DNA from: Malania oleifera
Lineage: Eukaryota > Streptophyta > Magnoliopsida > Santalales > Ximeniaceae
NCBI RefSeq assembly: GCF_029873635.1
Contig: NC_080417.1
Coordinates: forward strand, 26,794,182 to 26,858,181
Direction of reading: 5' to 3'
DNA length: 64,000 nt
The first letter of the stretch is position 1. Each line of letters starts with the position of its first letter. Position numbers and translations under genes: made by a program. Below the pieces are notes generated by a model. It was given only the letters and a program-made list of their open reading frames with translations. It had not been told where the DNA came from and did no database searches. Below, piece by piece: positions 42,996-53,682 of this stretch.

Positions 42996-44898
42996 ATGGC
43001 TCACATAGGCGTAGCTCCCTTTGGAGAGGGACAATCTTCAACTAGGCCTCCTATCTTTTGTGGTTTGAACTACACGTTTTGGAAAAAGAGAATGCAAATC
43101 TATCTCCAAACGATGAATTGGAAAGTATGAGAAGTTGTTATAGATGGAGATTAAATCCCACTAAGATAGTAGATGGAAAACAAATCCCAAAAAAAAAGAA
43201 AGATATGACCAATCAAGATCATAAAATGCTCCAAATAAATTCAAATGCTATAAATGCTTTATATTGTGCCTTGAATGTAATTGAATTTAATTGAGTAATG
43301 GCTTGTAAATCAGCTAAGGAAATATGGGATAAGCTAGAAGTTACTTATGAAGGAACAACAGATGTTAGAGATAATAGGGTTGATATGCTCACAAGCAAGT
43401 ATAAAGCCTTTAAGATGAACCCGTATGAATCAATTACAAATATATTTACTAGGTCACTCACATAATCAATTCCCTAAATGCACTAGGAGAAACCTACACT
43501 ATTTATGAGATGATAAGGAAAATTCTTAGAGGGCTGCCACCTAAATGGAAACCAAAAGCCACTGCTATAACAGAAGGAAGAAATCTAAAACCCACTTCCT
43601 TAGATAAGCTTATAGGTTCTCTTATCACATACAAAATGGCAATGAATGAAAAGAGTGGGAAAACCAAAGCCCAAGAGACAATAGCATTTAAAGCCTTAAA
43701 AGAAAACTCAAGAAGTGAAATGGATGAAGATGAAGAAGCCTTCATATCTAAAAAGCTAGCAAGGATACTAAGAAGGAGAAACAAATTCAAAAGAAGAAAT
43801 CAAGACTCTGAATCAGAAGAAAAAGATATCAGCAAAAAGAAATCAAAGAATAAAACTCCTAAATGCTACAATTGCAATAAAGCTGGATATTTAAAACCGG
43901 AATGTCCACTATTAAAGAAAGAATCTAAAAAGAAAAACAAGAAGGCCATGAAAGCCAGTACTTGGGATAGTACAAGTAGTTCGGAGAATGAAATAAGTGA
44001 CCAAGAGGTTGCTTACATGTGCTTTAGGGCATAGGATAACGAAGAAAGCTCCTCAACTAAATCTTCAAATAATTCTTGTAGTGATGAATCAAGTGATGAG
44101 AGTATGTCATCTTATGATGAACTTCAAAATGATCTATTCAAAGTACATAAGATGCTGATAAAAGCAAATAAACAAAACACCTCATTGAAGAATAAGAATG
44201 AAAGTTTAATGAAAGAGTTGGAATTCCTAAAGAATGCTGAAAAAGATAAAGACTCAAAACTTAAGCAATTAGAACATAAGTATGAATCAGCAATGAAAGA
44301 AATAGAATCCAAAAATCTTACTGAAAAAGAAAATAACTTGAAAATTGAGAAACTAGAAAGCAAGAATGACCAAATGATAGAAGACCTTCGATCCTTATCC
44401 TCTATCGTGTATGAGAAAGATATAAATATTTCTGAATTAGAGGATAACATAAGAAAATTATCTCTAGAGTTAGAGAAATCATTAAAAAAGGTTGATAATA
44501 AGAAAGACATAGAGTTAAATGATCTCAAGAATCAAATCAAAGATAAGGATAAAATTATTTATGACTTCACAAAAGGAAAGGAAAACCTTGATAAGATGAT
44601 TGGCTTACAAAGAATGTCTCTAAATAAAGAAGGCATTGGTTTCAATGGAATTGAAATTAAAAAGAAAAAGAATTCTTACATGGGATATTTCTCAAAAGAA
44701 TCCAATGACTATACTTACACATCTTCTAATGCCTACACAAACACCATATGCTATCAATGCAAGAAAAATGGGCATATAAAGTTTAAATGTCCGTTTAAGA
44801 GGAAAGGTGTTAAAACCAAACAAGTATGGAAAATAAAAGAAACATCCCTTGAAAAATCCTCTGAACCCAAAAAAATATGGGTACCAAAAATAAAATAA
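42996..44898 (+). pseudogene. Copia B gag (nearly complete)
   Basis: The ATG at 42996 begins MAHIGVAPFGEGQSSTRPP, followed by a copia gag (UBN2-type) core (LYCALNVIEFN, MIRKILRGLPPKWK at 43510, EGRNLKPTSLDKLIGSL). A first zinc knuckle CYNCNKAGYLKPECP (about 43864-43908) comes next, then an acidic serine-rich linker. A long coiled coil (about 44104-44560) leads to a second knuckle CYQCKKNGHIKFKCP (about 44749-44793) and the end WVPKIK. Stops at 43129 and 43292 look like W-to-stop and R-to-stop changes; another frame break lies near 43460 and a TAG at about 44032. Sirevirus gags have coiled coils, and some have been reported to bind dynein light chain LC8. No protease follows. Confidence 0.82.
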
Positions 44899-45501
44899 TG
44901 ACTTCACACATATATAGAATAGAAAATGGCAGGTTCAAATCTTTGAAAAACTATCAAGCTTATTATTTACTCAAAGATTTCATCTTAGCACAATTATTGT
45001 TTAAAGAAATTATCTGATTTAATATTCTAGAGAAAATTTATTGACTAAGTATTTTGATAAAGAATATAGTTTTGATCTCTATTGAAAATCAATTGTTTTG
45101 AGTAATTTTTGTGAAGATCATAAATCTGATTTGGATTTCTAAACTATATCGGCTATTCAAATAATTTTATAAAAATCGTATAGTTGATTAGATCGTTGGA
45201 GTATCTTTATCCTACACCTTTTATATAATGATCATTTATCACTTTTTTCAAGAAATATCATTGAATATCATACTCACACATTGAGCTTCAACTTTTATCA
45301 CATGAGTATGTATTAGGTTTTTATTGTACTCACTAGCTTTGTGTAGAAGCGTTTTTGAGTTATTGTAGAAATTGTAATGTCCATTTTGCATACACGGTTT
45401 GGGTTGTGAACCGAGATTGAGGAGGAAGTTATGCCTCTTGTAAGCAGCAGGTTGTAAGGGAAGCCACATCCCAGTTAATGGAGCATATTATTTGGTGGAA
45501 T

Positions 45502-45554
45502 CCTTGAGTGGATTACTCAAGGCGAGGACGTAGGCTGGGGTATGTTGAACCTCA
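45502..45554 (+). other. Conserved LTR hairpin pair, copy 4
   Basis: Hairpin 1 has a perfect stem CCTTGAG (45502-45508) with CTCAAGG (45516-45522). Hairpin 2 pairs GAGG with CCTC (45524-45527 and 45550-45553). Confidence 0.6.
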
Positions 45555-45831
45555 TAAAATCGAGTTTGTATCTTTAAATTCTGCGTAATCATATTGTGTA
45601 TGTGTTGATCACTTGGTGCATGTTTGAATATTTGGGTAACATTGTGTGCTTGATAAGGGCACTTAAAATTACTCATTGGGTTGATTAATAAAAAATTGAT
45701 TGAGGTGGTAATTGGTAACTTATAGGTTTGAAATTATCGTTTTCAAAATTAGAACTTACAAAACCTATTTTTTTTTAAAAAAATACCCAATTCACTCCCC
45801 CTCTTGGGATAATACTGTAATTCACATCTTA

Positions 45832-46460
45832 CATATGTTTAATGTCTTGGGATGGGAAAGATTTATTACATACTAAGCTAGAGGTATTTATCCAAATCTA
45901 GTTAGGTTGTTTTATGCCAACATGGAGAAACCATGTACACGACCACTATTATAAAAAAGGCAGTTGCATTCACTCAACAAATCATTGCCACTCAGTTTAG
46001 GATCCAAGTTGGTGATTTTGAATGTCCACACCTAGGACAATCATGGATCATGGCACATGATTTCAACCCTAAAGAGTTCTTACCGTTAATCATGAGCCAA
46101 CAACCGGTCTATTTTGGTCACCCTTCGTTATATAAGCAACTTATCCTTGAAGCTAAAATTATCCATATCCTCATTGCATATAACATTCTACCGAGAGTAG
46201 GGTCTCGTGACCATATATCCTACTTAGACTGTTTTGTAATGTGGTATCTACACAAAGGGAAGCGTCTAGATCTACCAACCCTAATCCTAAGATGGATGAT
46301 TTCAAAAGGAGAATCAAGGCAAGGAATTCTTCCATTTGGAGGAATTCTAAACCTATTTTTTTATCATCTCGAGGTTACCACCTCATCTACCCTATTTATT
46401 AAATGCACACCTTATGACGTCTTTTCTTCTACCACGGTAAAACTTATGGGCCATGAGAAG
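45832..46460 (+). pseudogene. Element D transposon-protein ORF, middle piece
   Basis: After the copia A target duplication the ORF resumes with LGWERFITY and IYPNLVRLFYANMEKP in one frame, then shifts to a long open stretch at 45933-46460. That stretch includes FECPHLGQSW, DHISYLDCFVMWYLHKGKRLDLPTLI and FFYHLEV. The combination of GWE...YPNLV..FYAN and a HISYLDCF...KGKRLDLPTLI block resembles the plant 'putative plant transposon protein' domain, whose biochemical role is unknown to me. It is cut after LMGHEK by the copia C solo LTR. At least one frameshift and a stop make it a pseudogene. Confidence 0.55.
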
Positions 46461-46872
46461 TGTTGAATTTTGAGTCCGATCCGTGTTTTGATAATGACAA
46501 AGCACAAGTATCCCATGTGTGTGTCTAGTACTTGAACAAGTTCATAACTCAGAACACACACATGGAAGAAGAAAAATGGAAGCCAAGAAGGAACTTAAAA
46601 GCCTATATCGTCTGGTGTAATCCATGGAGATTCGAAGAGCAAAGAAGAGAAGACATGTTTTATTTTTACTTGTAATGTATTTAGTTTAGACTTAATTGCA
46701 ATATTGAATGTCTTGCATGATATGATGCTAAACTCAATAGCCGACCATAGATTGACCTTAGGGGACCAACACTTTCATGAAAAAACCTTTTTCATGAATT
46801 GCTAAACTCTTATAAATGCTTTAAAATGTTTTTGAAATCAAAAAGTGGGAAAAAACTAAATTTCTCAAGGTG

Positions 46873-47284
46873 CCCGGTCGACCAGCCTTGGTTAAAGCCT
46901 GAATGGCCCAGTCGACTGGTGAGTCAAAATTGGCCAGGGTTGTGTGTGCTTTGTCGACCGACCCTCTCACGTTTTACTATCCCCAGTCAACCGGTCATAC
47001 TATATTGGCATGTAATGTAAAGCCCAGCCGATCGACCTCTTTAACATGCTCAACCCCAGTCGATTGGCCTTCAAATCCTAGTCGACTAGATCTTGGCACC
47101 GACATGCCGTTTCTCGTGGATTTGAATTTTCACCTTAGGTTAGTTGACCAAACCAAGTCCCAATCGACTGGATTTCTAGGGTTGAACTATTTTTAAGCCA
47201 AAAAATTGTCAAAAATTCAAATTTAATATTTTTTTAATGCCCCAACGGTCATAAACGATCATATTTTTGAAAACTCTATAAATA
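46873..47284 (+). promoter_or_regulatory. U3 palindrome array and TATA box, copia C
   Basis: Repeated CCAGTCGAC, GGTCGACC and AGTCGACTGG motifs occur, followed by TATAAATA at 47277-47284. Confidence 0.5.
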
Positions 47285-48247
47285 CATGCCCAAAGCTCTT
47301 AAGTTGCTTGTTGATTTTATTGATTGATATTCTTTCATTTATTGGGCATATTTTTCACCAAATCAAAAGAGCATACTCTCTCCAACTCTCTTTTCTTTTA
47401 TAAAATCCTTTGAGAGAGATCATCTTGTTTCTCCTACACTTTTATTTTTGAAGATCATTGTTGGAGAACATTTTTATTTCTTTTGAAGTATTTGTTGTGC
47501 TTGCATTTTCAAATCTCCCACTCTTCTATTTTGAAAACTCTTCTTAGGAGAAAATCTCTTTGGGTTAGTTTTAAAAGCCTTGAGCATATATAAACTCATA
47601 TGTATTGCTTGAAAGACTTTATATTACACATCAAATTTCTCCTCTCTCTCTCTCTCTTTCATCTTAGAAATCATTTTTGGAGAAATTTTGTGAGTTATTC
47701 AAAAGGGCTCGAGCACATATTTACATTAATATATATTGTGCTTGAAAAGCTTCTTTGAATTTGTGCCTTCATAGATAAATCCTATTTTGCAAAAATCATT
47801 TGAAAGCAAAACCCTAGGTTCTCTTACATTTATTGAAAAATATTTTTAGAGAAATATTTATTGGGGTTGAATCTTTGAAGTGTTTATCATATACATCTCA
47901 TTCAAAGATTGCAAAAATTATTTTGAGAAAATAGTCTCAAATTGTATTAAGCTTTAAATCCTATCATTTGAGAGTGCATATAGTGTTTTAACTTGTACAT
48001 CTTTACTTATTTTGAGAAGCATTCATATTGTACAAAAAATTTATTTCATATATTTGTATCCCTACAGTTTGAGTAGTGAACCATGTTCCAGGCGTGGGGT
48101 ATTGCCTGAGGAGGAGGTGCTCCATCCTGTAAGGAGCGGTTAACGGTTTGGCTCTACCCGGTTAAGGGAGCTAGGGGGACTCCACCCTATAAGGAGTTGT
48201 AAACGGTTTTCTGCTCTGCCTGGTTAAGTAAGCATAGTAATGGAATC

Positions 48248-48299
48248 CTCAAGTGGGTTGACTTGAGATAAGGACCTAGGCGAGTACAGCCGAACCTCG
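48248..48299 (+). other. Conserved LTR hairpin pair, copy 5
   Basis: Hairpin 1 is CTCAAG (48248-48253) with CTTGAG (48262-48267). Hairpin 2 is AGG/CCT with an inner GGC/GCC stem (48271-48297). Confidence 0.55.
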
Positions 48300-48542
48300 T
48301 AAAAATACTATGTTTGCACACTCTCTCTATATACTCTTTATTTTACATCACTTGCTCATTTACATTTAATTGATTAAGATTGCTGTGTATGGTTTAAATA
48401 TTTGTATATCTGAATATCTGCTTAGAAAAGCCCTAGGTTGCGTAATACTGGTTGTGTTTTTAAATAGGATATATTTGACTTAGATATTTTAAAATACCCA
48501 ATTTACCGCCCCTCTTAGGAATACACCAATCCTCACAAAAAG

Positions 48543-48934
48543 TATAGAGACTATGGATGGGTTCAAAGCATGGTAGAGCTAATAGAGGGGATGAAGGACA
48601 ACAAGAAAATCAACAATTGGATTAGGATCCACCTCAGGATGCACCACCTGCTCCAATAGCTTCAAATGTTGAGGCTCCTAGGTTGTTCATCGATTATCGT
48701 TAGAATATGGACTCACAACTGAGTGCTTTTCGTGGTGATATGAATACGAAATATGATGCACTTCAGTCCAGTGTTACTTCATTTGACTAGAGGCTCGCGC
48801 ATGTTAAACATTATATGGGTGGGTCTTCTTTTTCGAAAGGAAAGGCTCCCATGGAGACGAGTTCCGGCGGTGATGATGATGATACTGAGGAGGAGGAGAC
48901 ATCTTCCGGTGGTGGTGATGATGTTCATGACTAG
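48543..48934 (+). pseudogene. Element D transposon-protein ORF, C-terminal piece
   Basis: Downstream of copia C the ORF continues as YRDYGWVQSMVELIE. After a frame change it reads PPQDAPPAPIASNVEAPRL, a proline/alanine linker. Then come NMDSQLSAFRGDMNTKYDALQ (a short coiled-coil-like stretch) and a serine/glycine- and acid-rich tail ending GDDVHD and TAG at about 48932. The acidic low-complexity tail is in keeping with the C-terminus of this protein family. Stops at several glutamine-like positions confirm it is broken. Confidence 0.5.
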
Positions 48935-49634
48935 CTGCTTTGTTTTGACTTAAAATTGATTTGTTAAAAATACTTTGGATGTAATATTTAGCTACTTGAT
49001 CTCTCTATTTTCTTTTTCAACCTCTTATAATTTTTTTAATACTTTCTCCTATTTGATATTCTATTTTGAGGCATGCATGCTGGACATAGAACATATTATG
49101 TATCTTTTGCATGCTTAATGGATATTTTGCTGGATATCTTACTTGGATATTTGGATTGAGAATTGCATGCTGGATTTTGGACCTTATGTTTGTGAACTAA
49201 ATGCTGATTCCTAGTCCTATTATGCCTTGCATGCTCAATTTTCTAATTTTCTTCTTTTTGTCTATGTCAAAAGGGGGAGACGTATAGCAAAATGAGATTG
49301 CATATATTGAAATATTGACCATTGCATATATTGAGTTTATGCTGAATGCAAATATATCGTATGCGTATTTTGAAATCTCTTTTGAATGTTGTTTAGAGAA
49401 ATCTTACATTTAGGGAAAATTATACTTATTGTAGCATGGTATATGTTATATTTGCTGAAAGCTTGATATATGTTGTTGAAAGCTTAATATATGTTATATT
49501 GAAATTCTGACATTAGCTTTGAAAATGTTGTTATTCTTGTAATGACTTGTTGATGACATGCTTATTGTAAGGGAGAGCCTTATTAAGGCTACCTTATTTT
49601 GCTCCTTACTTTTCATCATCAAAAAGAGGGAGAT
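48935..49634 (+). other. Element D 3' spacer with polypurine tracts
   Basis: No gene is visible. Purine tracts AAAAGGGGGAGACG (about 49268), GTAAGGGAGAGCC (about 49569) and AAAAAGAGGGAGAT (about 49621-49634) match the style of the copia A 3' spacer. The last is adjacent to the 3' LTR. Confidence 0.6.
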
Positions 49635-50062
49635 TGTTGGTCTAATAAGGCTTAATCTTGTTTTGATGATAACAAATTAAGGTTACTAATTGTGCATTCA
49701 AGTTTAGTTTCAGGAATCATGTATTTCAAGATGTAAAATGATCATACTTGGAAAGATTACATAAGGACTAACGTAAAGCTACAAGTCATGAAGATAATGA
49801 GCATATTGAAGTGATGATCTAAGCTTGGAATATATTGAAACTATATGACATGAAGACTTAGGAATTTAACTTGTATTTATCTTTTTAGAGTCTCATGTAA
49901 GTACTTCTAATTTCAATATTGTGATTGAAGCTCTCAGGATTTAACTTTGGACTTGGAGACCTAATTTAGAACATGGAAAATCTTTTATAATGTCCAAAAT
50001 ATATGTCAAAGTAAATCTAAACAAGTTTTGGAATCAAAAAAGGAAAAACACTAAGTTGCATA

Positions 50063-50360
50063 GTGATCAGGCGACCAAAGTTTTTAACTTAGGCAACTGA
50101 TATGCTACTGCCAATGTAAATAAGAGATCGGAACAGGGTTAGAAAACTGGACTCTTGGGATCAAGCGATTGAACTACTATTGCCTCTTCTGAAGAGCCAA
50201 TTTGAATTAGCTCAGGCGACTAATCTCATAGTTTAGGTGACTGAAGCGTATGTTTTAAACTTTCCAAAAGTGCTAACTTCTTTCCAAATGCGATTGATTG
50301 GTTTCCAAACTTGGATAAAACTTAGGGAAAACAGTATGAATGTTTCCTACTCTATATAAA
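50063..50360 (+). promoter_or_regulatory. U3 motif array and TATA box, element D 3' LTR
   Basis: CAGGCGACCAAAG, GGCAACTGA, CAAGCGATTGAAC, CAGGCGACTAA and AGGTGACTGAAG form a degenerate array before TATATAAA at 50353. Confidence 0.45.
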
Positions 50361-50773
50361 GATGCTTTTACGAAATTAGGGAAACCATGTACTTGCACAT
50401 ACAATTTCAAATTCTTGATATATTGTTCATTCATACTCTGAAATATAGCCGTGCGTTTTTGCTGAAAACCCTACATGAAATTCTAATTTGATTTTTCAAA
50501 AACTTCTACTCAACAATCAGAATATCTTAGCAATTTTTGTGAGCTTCAATTGATTATTGATTTGTGAAGTATATAGTGTTTTATTTTGTACAATTTTTGC
50601 TCTGCTATGAGAGTATTCATATTGTACGAACAAATGATTTATTGGTTTTTGCAATTAGACGATTTGGGGAAAGAATTGTTGCCTAACAAGAGGGTGTTTT
50701 CATTAGAGAGGGGTCTCCGCTGCCAACGGAGAGAGGCATACTCCACCTATTAAAGGGAGTGGGTAAAAGAAAT

Positions 50774-50824
50774 CCTCATAGGAAGTTGCTTGAGGCAAGA
50801 ATGTAGGCGGTAAGCCAAACCTTG
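50774..50824 (+). other. Conserved LTR hairpin pair, copy 6
   Basis: Hairpin 1 is CCTCA (50774-50778) with TGAGG (50791-50795). Hairpin 2 is CAAG (50796-50799) with CTTG (50821-50824), plus an inner GGC/GCC stem (50806-50808 and 50814-50816). Confidence 0.55.
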
Positions 50825-52370
50825 TAAAAAATCCAGTGTTCATTCTTCTTTCCCTATCTCTTTAACTTCTACACTTAATTATCTATTGTGCATGTTTTGA
50901 ATTTGTTGGGAAATTTGCTTAACGCTGAGTTTTGATTGTGTTTGCATCAAGTAATTTAAATTGATTGTTGGTTTATGTTATTGGTTGAACATTCAGACAA
51001 GTATTGATATTTGAATTCAGGTGTGATTGGCATGGGTAAAGGTGTGGTGATTGATTAATTGGTTCACACATAAGTATCAAATTTACCTGATTCATATTAC
51101 TAAATTTTGTCTTGAGAAAATTCGTGGTTGTTGCTGAAATTCAAAACTAAACACTAAAATAACTAAAGTTAAAATTTAGATTGTATTTTCAGCTTCATAT
51201 ATATATATATATAGGATTGTTTATTGGTATAATACGTTTGATCGCTGATTAGTATATTGTGTATGATATTGGTGTAAGGTTGGGATTGATATAAACTTAA
51301 AAGGTTTAAAATAAACTGAAGTTCCGCGTAATAATTTTTAAAAACTCAATTCAACCCCCTCGTGGGAGTATACCGTTACTTTCACTTACATCCATAAGAG
51401 CAAACAATAGTGTTTTTTCATTATTTTTTGTCAAAAGATATATGGATTACAATATATAACATGTATATATGTAACGTCCCTTAATTTCTAAACATAAAGT
51501 ATCACATAATAAATGAAATGGTCAACCCGAACCCGTGGGTAATGGGGACACCTATCAAACACAGCGGAAAAACCTAGCAGCAGTAAAAAAATAAAATCAC
51601 AATCATCCAACCATAATGCATAATAGCAGAGCTTTCTATTAACATTAATATACTGTTTATATGTACAATCTCCAAAAATTCAAAAAAATAACACTAGAAC
51701 CATACAACAAAAATCTCCTAATCCTAGTTAAATGCTTACCCTTCTAGTAGGGAAGCAACAATCACTTAACGGCGGCCCTGGCCAGCCGGTCTCTCTAGGT
51801 TTCCTGAAAAGTTAATTAATATTGGGGGTGAGACACTTCTCAGTAAGAGAAAATAAACTAAATACAGCTGTGTGGCAACATGAACATTTAAAGTGCTTAT
51901 ACATATACAGTACATTTCATAACTCTGGAAATACTCATAATATCATACTGGTTAATCATGTACTTTCGTATTTGTTAGTAAATCATAACATACATAAGCA
52001 TCTGTTATAACTCGTAACACTGAAAATATACCTAGAATGAATAGCTAGCTAATGTCATGTATTACCCCCATAACGGGTTGTGCAGCCCGAAGGCGGGACC
52101 CGACAATGACTGGCCGACCACTGTTGGATCAAATATGTCTGTAAGTACAATGGGCCCGCCACACCCTGGTCCGGACTGTCAGGTGGATGTCCACACTCTA
52201 CTGAAAGCCACATCGACTATCCATCTCCCATCCCCTTGTGGGACGGTTAGCACTAATCTGAAGTAGATATATGATCTACACATATAGCTACGGTACCAAG
52301 CCCTAAATTGAACTAAACTAACATCCTGAATGTAATAACATATAATACATGAATATACATAGTATCATCA

Positions 52371-52565
52371 CGACCTCGTGCAAAAAACATAGATACGGCC
52401 TCGTGCCGAAATCATACATATGGCCTCGTGCCAAAATCATAATAAATACGGCCTCGCGCCGATAACATAATAAATATGGCCTCACGCCGATAATATTAGT
52501 ATGGTCTCGCGCCAAAACATAAATACGGCCTCATGTTGATAATATACATGTGGTCTCGCGCCAAA
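52371..52565 (-). repeat. 25-28-bp tandem repeat in antisense solo LTR
   Basis: About eight copies of a unit containing ACGGCCTCGCGCCGATAA occur. It sits where gypsy A LTRs have the 33-bp array, and both units carry a CGGC...GGCC-type core. Confidence 0.85.
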
Positions 52566-53316
52566 ATCGTTTCAAGTATTTATATTCTGAAAATAACTCA
52601 TTTATCATATATTTATCAAACTCAGTATAGCATAATTCATTTTTTTTTTCAAAATACCTGAAAATATGCTTTGCTCGTAAAATCATTCATATCATGATTC
52701 GTTTCACATAAAAATAATGTCCATGCCACACATGTGCTGTTAAATCTTACTACATACTTTAAAATCATCATTTCTGGCATCTTATACTTACACATACATT
52801 TTCATCACAATAGCAGTATTTTCTAATCATACATTTCATATGTAATATACAAAGATAGCATAGGTTTTTCTAAAAATAAATGTGCTTATAATTAATAATA
52901 TTATGCATGGAAAATTACTGCTTTAGTTTATTTCCTTACCTGGCTACTGAGAAAGCCCCTCAAATTTCCTAACCCGACCCCCGTAGGATTTCCTACTCAA
53001 TACCCTAAAACTCAAAATCTCCAGTACTAAACATCAATATTTTCATGCGTATGTCAATTTTTATAACTACCTTAAAGTCTAATTTGTCTTAAAAAGCCTT
53101 ACCTCAACTCTGAGATGATTTCCTACTTCGTTCCCCTAACGATCTGCTCCGACAAACTTGTAGGGAACTTCGTCAGGAGCGTCGTGGTAGCCTCAGATCT
53201 TCGATCCAGCGTAAAACTAGCCCAAAATTGAAGAGAGAGAGTGAGAGGGCCGAAGAGGAGAGAGAGAGAGAGAGTGGAGAGGAAGCTTGCATATGAAATA
53301 AAAATTGGATTTTTCA

Positions 53317-53610
53317 TATTTATAGGCGGTGGGATTCGTCGACGAGCCCGACCTTCGTCGACGAGTTCTTCACAAATTTCGTCGACGAAATCCACTCCTC
53401 GTCGACGAAATTCAGTTAGCTCCGAAACCCCTCTCGGCATTTTCTCGTCGACGAAGCCCTGCGTTTGTCGACGAAATCCTTTAAAACTTCATCGATGAAA
53501 TCCTGTGTTCGTTGACGAAGCTTGGCAGCTTCCTTCTTTATTTTATTTTGTTTCCATTCCCTTTTCTTTTCCTTCCAAAAATGCAATGTCGTCGACGAAG
53601 TCTACGGCCT
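53317..53610 (-). promoter_or_regulatory. U3 palindrome array and TATA box, antisense solo LTR
   Basis: At least nine TTCGTCGACGA copies lie at about 53333-53610, several nearly perfect. The minus-strand TATAAATA is at 53317-53324, downstream of the array. Confidence 0.6.
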
Positions 53611-53682
53611 CCTTCTGTTTCTGTTTCTATTTTCCTCTCTCTTTATTATTCAAATTCCATTTAAAGATTTTGGGTCGTTACA

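Larger units (their letters stand above)
39992..44931 (+). mobile_element. Copia B: gag-only, apparently permuted Sirevirus-type insertion
   Basis: The insertion begins TGTTGG, ends GGCA and is flanked by a perfect 5-bp duplication GGTTC (39987-39991 and 44932-44936); the sister LTR has a single GATTC there. In order it holds 630 bp of copia-like 3' spacer ending in a TTTAGGGGGAG polypurine tract (40611-40621), an LTR (40622-42936), a primer site and gag. It stops right after gag, with no pol and no 3' LTR. The LTR length (2315 bp) fits the related solo LTR (2271 bp), which supports reading the first 630 bp as 3' spacer. The alternative is that all 2.9 kb is an unusually long LTR. Confidence 0.65.
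1285..45826 (+). mobile_element. Copia A: nested Sirevirus-type Ty1/copia element
   Basis: The 5' LTR (1285-3207) and 3' LTR (38973-45826, split by copia B) bracket a tRNA-iMet primer site, a gag in several pieces, pol in protease-integrase-RT-RNase H order (the copia order), and a 3' spacer with repeated GGGGGAG polypurine tracts. A long spacer with multiple polypurine tracts, a large gag with coiled coil and two zinc knuckles, and the protease motif DSGCS are typical of Sireviruses. The flanks TCCTA (1280-1284) and TCTTA (45827-45831) look like a diverged 5-bp duplication. Five later insertions cut it: 3328-15271, 16099-18122, 18177-29123, 30890-36370 and 39992-44931. By eye the two LTRs differ at about a dozen sites over the first 290 bp after position 2292 versus 44937, so this is not a recent insertion. 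Confidence 0.85.
38973..45826 (+). repeat. Copia A 3' LTR, split by copia B
   Basis: The first part, 38973-39991, begins TATTGACTC (5' LTR: TGTTGACCC). The second part, 44932-45826, ends AATTCACA. The parts meet exactly in the sequence AAAGGTTC/GGTTCAAATC, continuous at 2290-2300 in the 5' LTR. Its TCGTCGACGA array is at about 39348-39545, and its hairpin pair at 45502-45554. Confidence 0.88.
46461..48537 (+). mobile_element. Copia C: Sirevirus-type solo LTR
   Basis: An LTR from TGTTGAATTTTGAG to CCTCACA is flanked by AGAAG (46456-46460) and AAAAG (48538-48542), a 5-bp duplication with one change. It has an AGTCGACTGG palindrome array (about 46873-47175), TATAAATACATG (47277), the hairpin pair (48248-48299) and a CCGCCCCTCTTAGGA end motif. 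No internal sequence is left. It interrupts the element D ORF, whose acidic tail continues at 48543. Confidence 0.85.
49635..51384 (+). repeat. Element D 3' LTR
   Basis: It begins TGTTGGTCTAATAAGGC and ends CCGTTACTTTCA. It contains an AGGCGACTGA-type array (about 50063-50250), TATATAAA (50353-50360), the hairpin pair (50774-50824) and a CCCCCTCGTGGGAG motif near the end, so it follows the plan of the Sirevirus LTRs. The 5' partner is outside the window; CTTAC (51385-51389) is the candidate right target duplication. Confidence 0.7.
51470..53682 (-). mobile_element. Gypsy-type solo LTR, antisense
   Basis: On the plus strand it runs TGTAACGTCCC...TTTGGGTCGTTACA and is flanked by a perfect ATATA duplication (51465-51469 and 53683-53687). 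Read on the minus strand it has the same plan as gypsy A LTRs: TCGTCGACGA array, TATAAATA (53317-53324), a minisatellite and the ACCCACGGGT block near its end. No internal region remains. It lies just outside element D. Confidence 0.9.

Noticed and set aside
44124-44528. 134-codon minus-strand ORF
   Set aside because: It is the antisense shadow of the lysine/glutamate-rich coiled coil of copia B gag.
46799-47196. ORFs of 73 and 97 codons in copia C
   Set aside because: They translate the U3 AGTCGACTGG array inside a solo LTR.
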